Source of the DNA: Psychroserpens jangbogonensis
GTDB taxonomy: Bacteria > Bacteroidota > Bacteroidia > Flavobacteriales > Flavobacteriaceae
DNA length: 64,000 nucleotides
NCBI RefSeq assembly: GCF_000797465.1
Contig: NZ_JSWG01000006.1
Location: 124,001-188,000 of the forward strand
Direction: 5' to 3'
In this document: one piece after another, positions 24,027 through 32,720 of the stretch
How the letters are laid out: the number at the start of each line of letters is the position of its first letter
Position numbering within the stretch: position 1 is the stretch's first letter
Notes under the pieces: generated by a model
Database searches by the model: none
Told to the model about the DNA's origin: nothing
The model's input: the letters and a program-made list of their open reading frames with translations, nothing else
Made by a program: the position numbers and the translations under genes

Positions 24027-25262
24027 TTAGACTATTTGACCATTAATTATTACAGTATCTATATGATTATCTCCAAAAGCATATGGTAAATAATGGTAAC
24101 TTGGAATTTCTTTTGTAATAATAATGTTTGCTTTTTTTCCTCTACAAATACTTCCATACAAATTAGAGATATCCATAGCATAAGCTCCATTAATTGTCGC
24201 AGCATTTATGGCTTCTTCAGGTGTCATTTTCATTTTGATACAAGCAGCTGATACCACAAAATTCATATTTCCACTTGGTGTAGAACCAGGATTATAATCG
24301 GTTGCTAAAGCCAATGGTAAACCTGCATCCATCAGTTCTCTTGCTGGAGTATAAGGTATACTCAAAAAATAGGAGCATCCAGGTAGTGCAACAGGCATAG
24401 TGTTAGATTGCTTTAACGCATCAATATCTTCAGGATTCAATTCTTCAAGATGATCCACAGATAAAGCCTTATATTTTACTCCTAAAGCAACACCACCAAA
24501 GGCATTAAATTGATTGACATGAATTTTTGGTGTTAATCCATGTTTAGTTCCTGCTTCAAGAACACGCTGAGTATCTTCTAAATCAAAGTACCCTTTTTCA
24601 CAAAACACATCGATGTATTCGGCCAAATGTTCTTTAGCTACAGCTGGAATTAATTCATTTACCACTAAATCTATAAACCCCTCTTTATTATTTTTAAATT
24701 CCTTAGGAATTGCATGTGCCGCTAATAATGTTGGTTTTACTTTAATTGGAAAGTCTTTCTTTAACCGTTTAATGACTCTCAGCATTTTTAGTTCGGCTTC
24801 AATAGTTAAACCGTAACCTGATTTAATTTCAATAGCACCAGTACCAAGCTTTATAACTTCCGTTAATCGATTTGCCGCTTGATTATAAAGTTCATCTTCA
24901 GAAGTGTTTTGTAGTTTTTCAGCTGAATTTAAAATTCCACCTCCACGATTTGCAATATCTTCATAGGACAAACCATTAATTCTATCGACAAACTCTTGAG
25001 TTCGATCTCCAGCATATACAATATGAGTATGAGAATCGCACCAAGTAGGCAAAACCGTTTTTCCAGTTGCATCTATGATTTCGCCAGCTTCTAAGCCAGC
25101 CAAATCTTCCATGCTTCCAAATTCAACTATAGTATCATGATCTATAAATAAATACGCATTTTTAATAGTTGGTAAAAGTTTCATGTCTTCACCTTTTACA
25201 ATGGTGACATTGGATTCTCTTACTTGAACGAGTTCTTTGATATTGATAATTAGTATTGACAT
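24027..25262 (-). CDS. hutI: Imidazolonepropionase HutI
   Basis: 411 residues from the ATG at 25262 (MSILIINIKELVQ). A longer frame to 25310 would run through a perfect hairpin that lies in the spacer, so it is rejected. Amidohydrolase-fold metalloenzyme converting 4-imidazolone-5-propanoate to N-formimidoyl-glutamate, the HutG substrate. Metal motifs: CDSHTHIVYAGDR, AAHAIP, IHVNQFN and ALATDYNPGSTP; IEIKSGYGL is a family signature. It is downstream of a T9SS protein gene but separated by a hairpin. With hutG it makes up half of the pathway. Confidence 0.95.
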   Translation of the reverse strand: MSILIINIKELVQVRESNVTIVKGEDMKLLPTIKNAYLFIDHDTIVEFGSMEDLAGLEAGEIIDATGKTVLPTWCDSHTHIVYAGDRTQEFVDRINGLSYEDIANRGGGILNSAEKLQNTSEDELYNQAANRLTEVIKLGTGAIEIKSGYGLTIEAELKMLRVIKRLKKDFPIKVKPTLLAAHAIPKEFKNNKEGFIDLVVNELIPAVAKEHLAEYIDVFCEKGYFDLEDTQRVLEAGTKHGLTPKIHVNQFNAFGGVALGVKYKALSVDHLEELNPEDIDALKQSNTMPVALPGCSYFLSIPYTPARELMDAGLPLALATDYNPGSTPSGNMNFVVSAACIKMKMTPEEAINAATINGAYAMDISNLYGSICRGKKANIIITKEIPSYHYLPYAFGDNHIDTVIINGQIV

Positions 25263-25290
25263 TATAGTTTTGTTTAGCTTAAATGCAATA

Positions 25291-25329
25291 AATAGTATAG
25301 CGCTAGCCATCTACTAGCGCTATACTATT
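25291..25329 (-). terminator. 16-bp perfect inverted repeat, likely terminator of the FG-GAP gene
   Basis: AATAGTATAGCGCTAG at 25291-25306 and CTAGCGCTATACTATT at 25314-25329 are perfectly complementary around a 7-nt loop. It lies 15 nt after the stop of the minus-strand FG-GAP gene and upstream of hutI. The T tract on the minus strand is weak (TATTTATTGCATTT), so processing or an operator role is also possible. Confidence 0.6.
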
Positions 25330-25344
25330 ATACGTAGTAATTAT

Positions 25345-26772
25345 TTATTTTTTTATAAACTTATAAGTGGTGTCAATCCCTTCAAACTTAATTAAATATA
25401 TTCCTGTTTGAAGTTGAGATACATCAATACTTGTTGTTGATTGTAATGATACACGCATTATTTCTTTACCAACAGTGTCTAGAATAGAAAGATTTGAAAT
25501 ATCGTTTCTGTTTGTTTTAATATGTAACATATTTTGTGTTGGATTTGGATAAATTTTTAACCCTTCTATAGATATATCATCAACTCCAAGAGTAAATAAA
25601 GTATTCTCGAACCAATCGACAGTATCACTAAAGTTACCGATTGTGGCAATATCAAAATCAGTATCGTTGTCAAAATCGCCCACAGTAATATCTACCATTT
25701 GAAAATTATTATCGGCAATAGTAGTTGGAGTTAGATCAGGAGTGGCATTACTATTACCTTTAAACCAAATAATAGCATCACCACTTGTTCCGAAATCGGT
25801 TACAATGACATCATTTAAATTGTCATTATCAATGTCAGATACAAACGCTAAAGCTGGGCTAGAAATAATAGAAGCATCAGAAATTATATTAGGTGTAGAA
25901 GTACCATTTTTGATTTTATCATACCATATAACAGCTCCAGAAGTAATATCAGTAGACACCACATCCATCTGACCGTCGTTATTGACGTCTCCAAATGCGA
26001 TATTTATAACTCGAGACATTCCATCATCTACAGATTGGGTGTCCTTAACCCAAGTTACAGCCGTAGATCCACTTTCTATATATAGGTTATAATAAATTTC
26101 TACCCTTTGAGGTCCTGGGAAATTATAAATACCAACTACAACATCCAAATCAGTATCACCATCATAATCGGCTACATCCACAAAGTATGGTGTATCGATA
26201 TTAGCAATGTCTTCTTGAACAACTTGTTCGGTTCCAAAATTTCCAGCACCATCTCCAGCATACCAAACTGTTTTATTCTCACTAAAGTAAGGAACAATGA
26301 TATCAATATTACCGTCCATATTTATATCTCCTGCTTTTACTTCACCAGGTGCTAAAAGCGTATCATCAATTACTGTTTCCATGCCAAATCCTCCAGTACC
26401 ATCACTTAAAAAATAAACTACCTTATTTTGATTTACTGATGAGACTATGATATCATAACCAAAAAGGCCATCAATATTTGCAACCGCTAAACCATCAATA
26501 AAGGTGACAGTGGAGGATATGGTTGGTTGAATGGTGAAATTTCCTAAACCATCATTCTTATACCATTTTATGAAATCGATTGATCCAGCTGCATCATACG
26601 TTGCCATAACAAGATCAATATTACCGTCTCCATCAAAATCTCCTGATTCTATCTCATAAGGTTCATCACCAGTATTCGGATCAATATTTTCAAGAGGAGC
26701 AAAAGTAGTTTGTGCAAATGTAGTAGTACAAAATACCATGCAAATGCATAATTTAAGTAAAGTTGTTTTCAT
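25345..26772 (-). CDS. Secreted FG-GAP/VCBS repeat protein with type IX secretion sorting domain
   Basis: 475 residues. Signal peptide 1-20 (ends TTFAQ). About seven blades of the VCBS/FG-GAP type follow, each with a calcium-loop motif such as DFDGDGNIDLV, DINMDGNIDIIV, DYDGDTDLDVVV, DVNNDGQMDVV and DFDNDTDFDIAT, forming a beta-propeller. The last 75 residues are a T9SS type A sorting domain (LKIYPNPTQNMLHIKT, TGIYLIKF...KFIKK). It should be secreted by the gliding-linked Por system and attached to the cell surface, binding an unknown ligand. It is monocistronic between fumC and hutI. Confidence 0.9.
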   Translation of the reverse strand: MKTTLLKLCICMVFCTTTFAQTTFAPLENIDPNTGDEPYEIESGDFDGDGNIDLVMATYDAAGSIDFIKWYKNDGLGNFTIQPTISSTVTFIDGLAVANIDGLFGYDIIVSSVNQNKVVYFLSDGTGGFGMETVIDDTLLAPGEVKAGDINMDGNIDIIVPYFSENKTVWYAGDGAGNFGTEQVVQEDIANIDTPYFVDVADYDGDTDLDVVVGIYNFPGPQRVEIYYNLYIESGSTAVTWVKDTQSVDDGMSRVINIAFGDVNNDGQMDVVSTDITSGAVIWYDKIKNGTSTPNIISDASIISSPALAFVSDIDNDNLNDVIVTDFGTSGDAIIWFKGNSNATPDLTPTTIADNNFQMVDITVGDFDNDTDFDIATIGNFSDTVDWFENTLFTLGVDDISIEGLKIYPNPTQNMLHIKTNRNDISNLSILDTVGKEIMRVSLQSTTSIDVSQLQTGIYLIKFEGIDTTYKFIKK

Positions 26773-26807
26773 AATTTAAGTTGTTGATTTATTGTAAGAT
26801 ATGGATT

Positions 26808-28205
26808 TTATTTTAGAGAACCCACCATATTTTCTGGCTTAACCCATTCATCATATTCTTCAGCAGTTACATAACCAAGATTAATGGCTTCTACTTTTAA
26901 AGTAGTCCCATTTTTATGTGCTGTATTAGCAATTTCAGCTGCTTTATAATAACCAATTTTAGTATTTAAAGCGGTTACTAGCATTAATGAATTATTTAAA
27001 AGTTGTTTAATAACTTCATGATTAGGCTCAATTCCAGAAGCACAATGTTCTTCAAAACTCACGCAAGCATCACCAATTAATTGAGCAGACTGCAAAACGT
27101 TAGCTGCCATCATTGGTTTAAACACATTTAGTTCATAATGTCCTTGAGTTCCTCCAACTGTAACAGCAACATCATTACCCATTACTTGAGCACACACCAT
27201 AGTTAAAGCTTCACATTGTGTTGGATTAACCTTTCCAGGCATAATAGAACTACCAGGTTCGTTTGCAGGAATAATAATTTCGCCAATTCCACTTCTAGGT
27301 CCAGAAGCCATCATACGAATATCATTAGCAATTTTATTTAAAGAAACAGCCAGTTGCTTTAAAGCACCATGAGTTTCAACTAAAGCATCGTGAGCAGCAA
27401 GAGCTTCAAATTTATTATCTGCAGTAATAAAAGGCAATCCAGTAAACTTAGCTATATATGCAGCTACAAGTTCACTATAACCATTTGGTGTATTAAGTCC
27501 TGTACCAACTGCAGTACCACCTAACGCTAATTCTGATAGGTGAGGAAGTGTATTCTCCAAAGCTTTCAATCCATGATCTAATTGAGACACATAACCTGAA
27601 AATTCTTGTCCGAGAGTCAAAGGCGTAGCGTCCATTAAGTGTGTACGACCAATTTTAACAACATCTTTAAACGCTGTAGATTTCTCATGCAATGTATTTC
27701 TTAATTGAGTAACTCCAGAAATTGTAGTCTCTACTACTTTTTTATAAATAGCAATATGCATTCCTGTTGGAAAGGTATCGTTTGATGATTGTGATTTGTT
27801 TACATCATCATTAGGCTGTATCGTTTTATCACCTTCACCAATAACTTTTCCGGCAATTTGGTGAGCTCTATTCGCTACAACTTCATTTACATTCATATTG
27901 CTCTGAGTACCAGAACCTGTTTGCCAAATAACAAGAGGAAACTGATCATCATGCATTCCTTGTAAAATTTCATCACAAACTTTTTCTATCAAATCACGCT
28001 TTTCATTATCTAAAACACCTAATTCGGCATTAGTATATGCTGCAGCTTTTTTTAGATAAGCAAAACCATAAACAATTTCTAATGGCATAGATGCAGTAGC
28101 ACCAATTTTAAAGTTATTACGAGAGCGTTCAGTTTGTGCCCCCCAAAGTTTATCAGCAGGCACATTTACGTTACCCATTGTGTCTTTTTCTATTCTGAAT
28201 TCCAT
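26808..28205 (-). CDS. fumC: Class II fumarate hydratase
   Basis: 465 residues, the normal length. Interconverts fumarate and malate in the TCA cycle, iron-independent. Signatures: [13 protein letters not shown] (as [12 protein letters not shown]), [19 protein letters not shown] with the catalytic region, and the family signature [13 protein letters not shown]. The C-terminal cap is complete. It has its own promoter with a TAACTTTG -7 element about 27 nt upstream. Confidence 0.97.
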   Translation of the reverse strand: MEFRIEKDTMGNVNVPADKLWGAQTERSRNNFKIGATASMPLEIVYGFAYLKKAAAYTNAELGVLDNEKRDLIEKVCDEILQGMHDDQFPLVIWQTGSGTQSNMNVNEVVANRAHQIAGKVIGEGDKTIQPNDDVNKSQSSNDTFPTGMHIAIYKKVVETTISGVTQLRNTLHEKSTAFKDVVKIGRTHLMDATPLTLGQEFSGYVSQLDHGLKALENTLPHLSELALGGTAVGTGLNTPNGYSELVAAYIAKFTGLPFITADNKFEALAAHDALVETHGALKQLAVSLNKIANDIRMMASGPRSGIGEIIIPANEPGSSIMPGKVNPTQCEALTMVCAQVMGNDVAVTVGGTQGHYELNVFKPMMAANVLQSAQLIGDACVSFEEHCASGIEPNHEVIKQLLNNSLMLVTALNTKIGYYKAAEIANTAHKNGTTLKVEAINLGYVTAEEYDEWVKPENMVGSLK

Positions 28206-28231
28206 AATATCTTGTGTAATTTATAGTGATA

Positions 28232-28239
28232 CAAAGTTA
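28232..28239 (-). promoter_or_regulatory. -7 promoter element of fumC
   Basis: On the minus strand the sequence reads TAACTTTG, an exact TAnnTTTG match, 26 nt before the fumC ATG. No convincing -33 box is seen. Confidence 0.4.
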
Positions 28240-28371
28240 GGATTTTGGAGAGTAATTGTTTAATAATTATAGTTTTAATTTTTCATTTATATTTAAAAAA
28301 GTAACTTCGCTATTGCTATATATCATGTAGTTGTACAAAAGGGCACTAAACAGTAAATAATTAGAATTTCA

Positions 28372-28974
28372 ATGATTGAAATTAAAGACAACCATTTCAT
28401 TGCAGAAGGCGTATACCAAAAGTGTTACATCCATCCTGAAAATAAAAATTTATGCATAAAGGTTAGTAAACAAGAATTAAGTACTTCCCGATTACTTTAC
28501 GAAATCAATTATTTCAAAAAAATAAGTAAGAAGAATTGGAAGAAATTTGATTACCCGTTTTTTACTAAATATTATGGACAAGTAGACACAAATTTAGGAA
28601 CAGGATTTGTTTACGATTATATTACTGATGAAACTACTGGAGAGATTTCAAAAACTATGGAGTATTACCTATTGAACCCTGATCCAAAAATCACAAATGA
28701 TATGTTGCGTAATGCTTTTGAACATTTAAAGCGTTTGATGATAAAACACAGAATCATAGCTAGTGATATAAGGTCTAAAAATATTTGTTGTAAAATATTA
28801 AAGGATCAGAGTATACAAATGATTATTGTAGATGGAGTAGGACATAGGGATTTTATTCCTATTGTAGATTGGTCTAGTTATTTCGCTAAAAAGAAAATAG
28901 AAAGACGTTTAATAAAACATGATTTACACAACCTTGAAGCGCAGAGAGAATTCTTAAAAAAATCGGAAAAGTAA
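28372..28974 (+). CDS. YrbL-like protein, kinase-like fold
   Basis: 200 residues resembling Escherichia coli YrbL, a PhoP/BasR-regulated protein of protein-kinase-like fold. Matching features: GVYQKCYIHPENKNLCIKVS at the start (YrbL has RKCYAHPEDAQRCIKI), YYGQVDTNLGTGFVYDYI in the centre, the SDIRSKNICCKI loop in the catalytic-loop position, and IIVDGVG as the metal-binding DxG counterpart. Function is unproven; a small-molecule kinase, perhaps for envelope sugars, is possible. It stands alone. Confidence 0.8.
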   Translation: MIEIKDNHFIAEGVYQKCYIHPENKNLCIKVSKQELSTSRLLYEINYFKKISKKNWKKFDYPFFTKYYGQVDTNLGTGFVYDYITDETTGEISKTMEYYLLNPDPKITNDMLRNAFEHLKRLMIKHRIIASDIRSKNICCKILKDQSIQMIIVDGVGHRDFIPIVDWSSYFAKKKIERRLIKHDLHNLEAQREFLKKSEK

Positions 28975-29012
28975 TTCTTTTAATATCCTGTTAATAAAAC
29001 CTAAATAAACTA

Positions 29013-29043
29013 TTGTAAAACAAATCGGATTATTATATCTTTG
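29013..29043 (+). promoter_or_regulatory. Bacteroidota-type promoter of a small membrane protein gene
   Basis: TTG at 29013-29015, a 20-bp spacer and TATCTTTG at 29036-29043 match the -33/-7 pattern of the Bacteroidota primary sigma factor. Transcription should start near 29050, 14 nt before the ATG at 29064. Confidence 0.6.
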
Positions 29044-29063
29044 CAATAACAAAAAAAAACCAC

Positions 29064-29243
29064 ATGTTCGAATTTGACCAATATTTAGGATTTTTAGCGT
29101 TTCTAGCCATTTTAACTTTAGGTTTTTGGTTAATGATTTTTTTAATCACATTTGTAGTTCCTTATTGGATTGGCGGATCGTTGATTGAACGCTTAAAAGA
29201 GATTAAAGAAGAAAAGAAAGCTAAACGTGCTGCTAATAGTTAA
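29064..29243 (+). CDS. 59-residue membrane protein with basic tail
   Basis: ATG at 29064 opens 59 codons ending TAA. Residues about 8-33 form a long hydrophobic helix (LAFLAILTLGFWLMIFLITF), then PYWIGGSLIERL and a strongly charged tail KEIKEEKKAKRAANS. A clear promoter in front and a terminator behind make this a complete single-gene transcript, which supports its reality. It could span the inner membrane with a basic cytoplasmic tail. No family recognised. Confidence 0.7.
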   Translation: MFEFDQYLGFLAFLAILTLGFWLMIFLITFVVPYWIGGSLIERLKEIKEEKKAKRAANS

Positions 29244-29266
29244 TCGTTAAGTTTATATTCATATAA

Positions 29267-29296
29267 AAAAAGGAAACCATAATTGGTTTCCTTTTT
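29267..29296. terminator. Bidirectional terminator
   Basis: AAAAAGGAAACCA at 29267-29279 pairs with TGGTTTCCTTTTT at 29284-29296 around TAAT. A and T runs on both sides serve both the small membrane gene and the convergent TonB receptor gene. Confidence 0.85.
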
Positions 29297-29324
29297 TATT
29301 TATTGTAATTGAAGAATCGTCTCG

Positions 29325-31790
29325 TTATCCTTCAAAATCAAAGTTATCTCCATTTCCTCTTCCTGATCGTTCACGTTTTTTCTGTTGGTTAAAACGATAA
29401 GTAAACGATAAATTAAATGTACGCTCTCTCCATTGAAACTCACTATAAGAATTAAAACTCGAAGTTTCAGTTTCACTCTTTCGTTTTCTAGAATTGAATA
29501 CATCACTTACATTAATTGCAATTGAAGCACGATCTTTAAACAAATCTTTACTAAATGCTAGATTTGCAGAGAAAATCCCTTCGCTTTTATTTTGCGCATC
29601 TTCTCTTGGACCTCTATAGTTTAAACGCGTTTGCCAATCAATATTACCAGGAAGTGTGTATTTATTATTTAAACGCACAAACCAACTTAAGTTTTCCGCT
29701 CCAAAATCAGTATCACCAAATGTACCTTCTGTAACCGATTGGAAGATATTAAAGTTACCGTTGATATTCCATTTCTTGGTTGGTCTATAGGTTAGTGTAA
29801 ACTCGAATCCATAACGATCGTTAGAAGCTAAATTTACAGGTGATCTTTGAATAATCTGGATTAAATCATAATCTTGGTCTAATTGAGCAAAATTTGGATC
29901 GTTAATATTAACGATTAGATTGGTTTCAAATATGAAGTAATCATCTGTACCAATATTGATAAAATTAAATGTATCAGTAGTGCGTTGGTAATATACTGAT
30001 GTATTTAAAGATACTTTATTACTAAATCTTTTATAATACCCTAAATCAAATGTATTCGAAAAACTAGGATCTAAATCTGGATTCCCTTGAAATAAATTTG
30101 TTGCAGAACTACGAGACGGAAACGGGTTAATAAATCGTGAACGTGGTCTTCTTATTCTCCGGTTATAACCAAGTGTTACATTTTCATCTTCACCAAGTTC
30201 GTAGGCCAAATTTACAGTAGGGAAGAAGTTTACATAACTTTTTCTATCAAATTGATTAGTTGTTTCTTGGTCAATAGTTATTCTTGTGCCTTCCATTCGT
30301 AAACCAAGAAGATAACTAAACTTCGTTTTTATTTTACTACCAAACTGTGTGTAAAATCCATTTACGTATTCTCTATAAACCAAGTTATTGCTTAAACCTG
30401 TACTGCGTTCAAACAAACCAGTATTATTATCTCTAAACGATATTTCATAATCAGTGTCAAGCGTTAAAAAGCGACCTTGATAACCAAATTCAAACTGACT
30501 GACTTCTCCAACAGGCAGGACATAATCACTTTGTAAAAAAACACGATCTTGGCTTTCATCTGTTGTGACATCTTCGACATCAATACCATCTTGTTGAATT
30601 AATGATGCCTCTGTTTCTGTACTAGATTCATATTGAAAGTTGGCAGTAAAACGATGCTCTGAATCATCACCAAATTGCTTGTCAAAATTCACACTATACT
30701 GAATAGTTTTGTCGTCTTCAAATTCTGGGTCAAAACGATTTCTGAATGTTGTTGTATTTGAAGAATTCTCAAACTCTACAATTCTGTTTGTGCTTTCTTG
30801 TTCATTATTACTATCACGATATTGAATAGAAGTTGTCAAAGAAGCAGTATCATTAATATACCATTCTACACCCAAATTTGTACTAAGACCTTTTCGTTCG
30901 CGGTCAAACGTTCTTGTTTCTTCTAATCGATCACCTGAAGGTATAAACTCAGAATTTGAATACGCATTACCAGGAATCTCTCTGTAGTTATAACTCGTGG
31001 TATTGAAAAAATTAAAATCACCAGTTCTATAATTTATATTTCCTGAAATTCCTGCTTGTGTTGGATAACCTCCATTTACAGTTATTGCTCCATTAAGACC
31101 TTGAAGTTTACTTCGCCTTAATATAATGTTTAAAATACCTGCTGTGCCTTCAGCATCATACCTAGCCGAAGGAGAAGTAATTACTTCAACACGTTCTATT
31201 GCCTCTGCTGGTAACTGACGTAAAGCTTCAGTGGAATTAAGTCCGACTAAACCAGATGGCTTGCCATTAATTAATATTCTTACGTTGTCGTTTCCTCGTA
31301 AAGCAACATTTCCTTCAACATCTACTGAAACAGAAGGGACATTATCTAAGACATCACTAACGGTTCCTCCTCGAACAGTTAAATCTTTACCTATGGTATA
31401 TACTTTTTTATCCAGTTTTATCTCAGCTGTTGTTCGTTCAGCAATAATTTCTACTGTATCTAGAGCTTCAAGATTGAGAGATAAACCAACGGTTCCTAGG
31501 TCTATACTTTTGTCAAATAACTTATCAGAATAAGTTTTTGTCTTATAGGATAAGTATTCAATTTTAACATCGTAAATTCCAGAGGGAACTACAATTTCGA
31601 ACTTACCGTCGAGATCTGTAATTCCACCAGTTACAACAGTGTTCGCTGTCTTGTTAATGAAAGAAATTGTAGCGTATTCTAATGGAAAGTTTTCCTCTGC
31701 ATCAATGACTTTACCAGTAATAATAACTTCTTTTTGAGCAAAACTAATCGCAGTGATTAGTAATAAGAGTAGAGTCAATTTTAATTTCAT
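29325..31790 (-). CDS. TonB-dependent receptor, OMP_b-brl_3 family
   Basis: 821 residues. Signal peptide 1-18 (AISFAQ), then a CarboxypepD_reg-like domain (about 22-105: VIITGKVIDAEENFPLEYATI), a TonB plug (about 115-220: VRGGTVSDVLDNVPSVSVD, RILINGKPSGLVG, EVITSPSARYDAEGTAGILNI), and an outer-membrane barrel of the beta-barrel family 3 ending in aromatic strands (FNLSFTYRFNQQKKR). The short basic Gly-rich tail after the barrel is common in this subfamily. It imports or senses an unknown ligand. No SusD partner is adjacent, so it is not a typical glycan utilisation pair. Confidence 0.92.
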   Translation of the reverse strand: MKLKLTLLLLLITAISFAQKEVIITGKVIDAEENFPLEYATISFINKTANTVVTGGITDLDGKFEIVVPSGIYDVKIEYLSYKTKTYSDKLFDKSIDLGTVGLSLNLEALDTVEIIAERTTAEIKLDKKVYTIGKDLTVRGGTVSDVLDNVPSVSVDVEGNVALRGNDNVRILINGKPSGLVGLNSTEALRQLPAEAIERVEVITSPSARYDAEGTAGILNIILRRSKLQGLNGAITVNGGYPTQAGISGNINYRTGDFNFFNTTSYNYREIPGNAYSNSEFIPSGDRLEETRTFDRERKGLSTNLGVEWYINDTASLTTSIQYRDSNNEQESTNRIVEFENSSNTTTFRNRFDPEFEDDKTIQYSVNFDKQFGDDSEHRFTANFQYESSTETEASLIQQDGIDVEDVTTDESQDRVFLQSDYVLPVGEVSQFEFGYQGRFLTLDTDYEISFRDNNTGLFERSTGLSNNLVYREYVNGFYTQFGSKIKTKFSYLLGLRMEGTRITIDQETTNQFDRKSYVNFFPTVNLAYELGEDENVTLGYNRRIRRPRSRFINPFPSRSSATNLFQGNPDLDPSFSNTFDLGYYKRFSNKVSLNTSVYYQRTTDTFNFINIGTDDYFIFETNLIVNINDPNFAQLDQDYDLIQIIQRSPVNLASNDRYGFEFTLTYRPTKKWNINGNFNIFQSVTEGTFGDTDFGAENLSWFVRLNNKYTLPGNIDWQTRLNYRGPREDAQNKSEGIFSANLAFSKDLFKDRASIAINVSDVFNSRKRKSETETSSFNSYSEFQWRERTFNLSFTYRFNQQKKRERSGRGNGDNFDFEG

Positions 31791-31917
31791 AATTAAGTAA
31801 TAATATTATATGCTACTTTAGATGTGTAAAAATAAAATTACTTGTGATTGTAAACGGTTAATCTTTTGTTAAACAAATAAAATAAAACCTTTACAAAGGC
31901 AAAGTATTGTTGTCGAA

Positions 31918-32349
31918 TTAATTATCTTTTTTTCGATCATTCTTCTTTTTTTTCTTCTTTTTCTTATCCTTTTGATCTTTTTTCCAATCCCCTTTGATTT
32001 GATTTAATATAAAATCAATTTGTTCTTGATCTAATATGGTTTTTATATCATTAAAATGTCTTTTATCAAGCTCAGTAACTAGATCTTCTTTTTCAAAGGC
32101 TCGTAGATCATACATATAAATTTTTGTGATTTCTACAAAGTACGATTCTATGGATAGTGTAATAATATGCTGTTTAAAATCATCTACTTTTAGAGCTTCT
32201 ACTATATCGCTAATCAGTTGAGCTTTTATTTCTTTACTCTTTTTTTCATAGCGCTCTTTATCATATTTAATCTGCGCATCTGTTTGTGAGAAACCTTGTA
32301 AACTAAACATAAATGCCAAAGCAATCAGTATATATTTTTTACTAATCAT
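31918..32349 (-). CDS. Small secreted protein with lysine-rich tail
   Basis: 143 residues. Signal peptide 1-21 (LQGFSQ). The mature part is helical (ERYEKKSKEIKAQLISDIVEALKV) and ends in about 20 residues that are mostly Lys and Asp (KKDQKDKKKKKKKKNDRKKDN region). The tail is encoded by A-rich DNA and could vary in length by slippage. It follows the arsC-like gene by 26 nt and may be co-transcribed. No function is known to me; a periplasmic, nucleic-acid- or LPS-binding role would only be a guess. Confidence 0.7.
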   Translation of the reverse strand: MISKKYILIALAFMFSLQGFSQTDAQIKYDKERYEKKSKEIKAQLISDIVEALKVDDFKQHIITLSIESYFVEITKIYMYDLRAFEKEDLVTELDKRHFNDIKTILDQEQIDFILNQIKGDWKKDQKDKKKKKKKKNDRKKDN

Positions 32350-32375
32350 AATATTGAATATCTTATTTATATCAA

Positions 32376-32717
32376 TTAAATTATTTCAATTATCAAAGAT
32401 GGAGGTCTACCAATCACGGCTTTTCCATTACTGACAACAATTGGTCGTTCAATAAGTTTTGGGTTTTTCACCATTGCTGATATGATATTATCATCTGTTA
32501 AATCTTTTCCCTTATAATCAGATTTCCAAATTGCTTCATTTTTTCTAACCAAGTCAATAGGCTTAATATTTAATAATGCTATTATCTCTTTTAGTTTTGC
32601 TTCGGAAATTAGTTCGTCAAGATATTTAATGACTTCAAAATCCTTGCCAGAATTTTCTAAAACTTGAAGTCCTTCTCTAGATTTACTGCAACGTGAATTG
32701 TGATAAATTGTAATCAT
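32376..32717 (-). CDS. arsC: ArsC-family thioredoxin-fold protein (arsenate reductase-like)
   Basis: 113 residues. The N-terminal motif HNSRCSKSREGL has the single catalytic cysteine Cys9/10 of glutaredoxin-coupled ArsC, and the C-terminal IERPIVVSNGKAVIGRPP matches the arginine-bearing loop. This is the YfgD/ArsC branch; true arsenate reductase activity is plausible but not assured because no ars transporter or regulator is present. It starts 3 nt after the prfB stop, so the genes are co-transcribed. Confidence 0.82.
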   Translation of the reverse strand: MITIYHNSRCSKSREGLQVLENSGKDFEVIKYLDELISEAKLKEIIALLNIKPIDLVRKNEAIWKSDYKGKDLTDDNIISAMVKNPKLIERPIVVSNGKAVIGRPPSLIIEII

Positions 32718-32720
32718 AGT

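Noticed and set aside
25263-25310. N-terminal extension of HutI
   Set aside because: It would translate through the hairpin at 25291-25329 and adds residues absent from the family; ATG 25262 gives the standard start.
29300-29506. 68-codon minus-strand frame overlapping the end of the TonB receptor gene
   Set aside because: Out-of-frame shadow of the receptor's C-terminal coding region with no protein-like features beyond chance.
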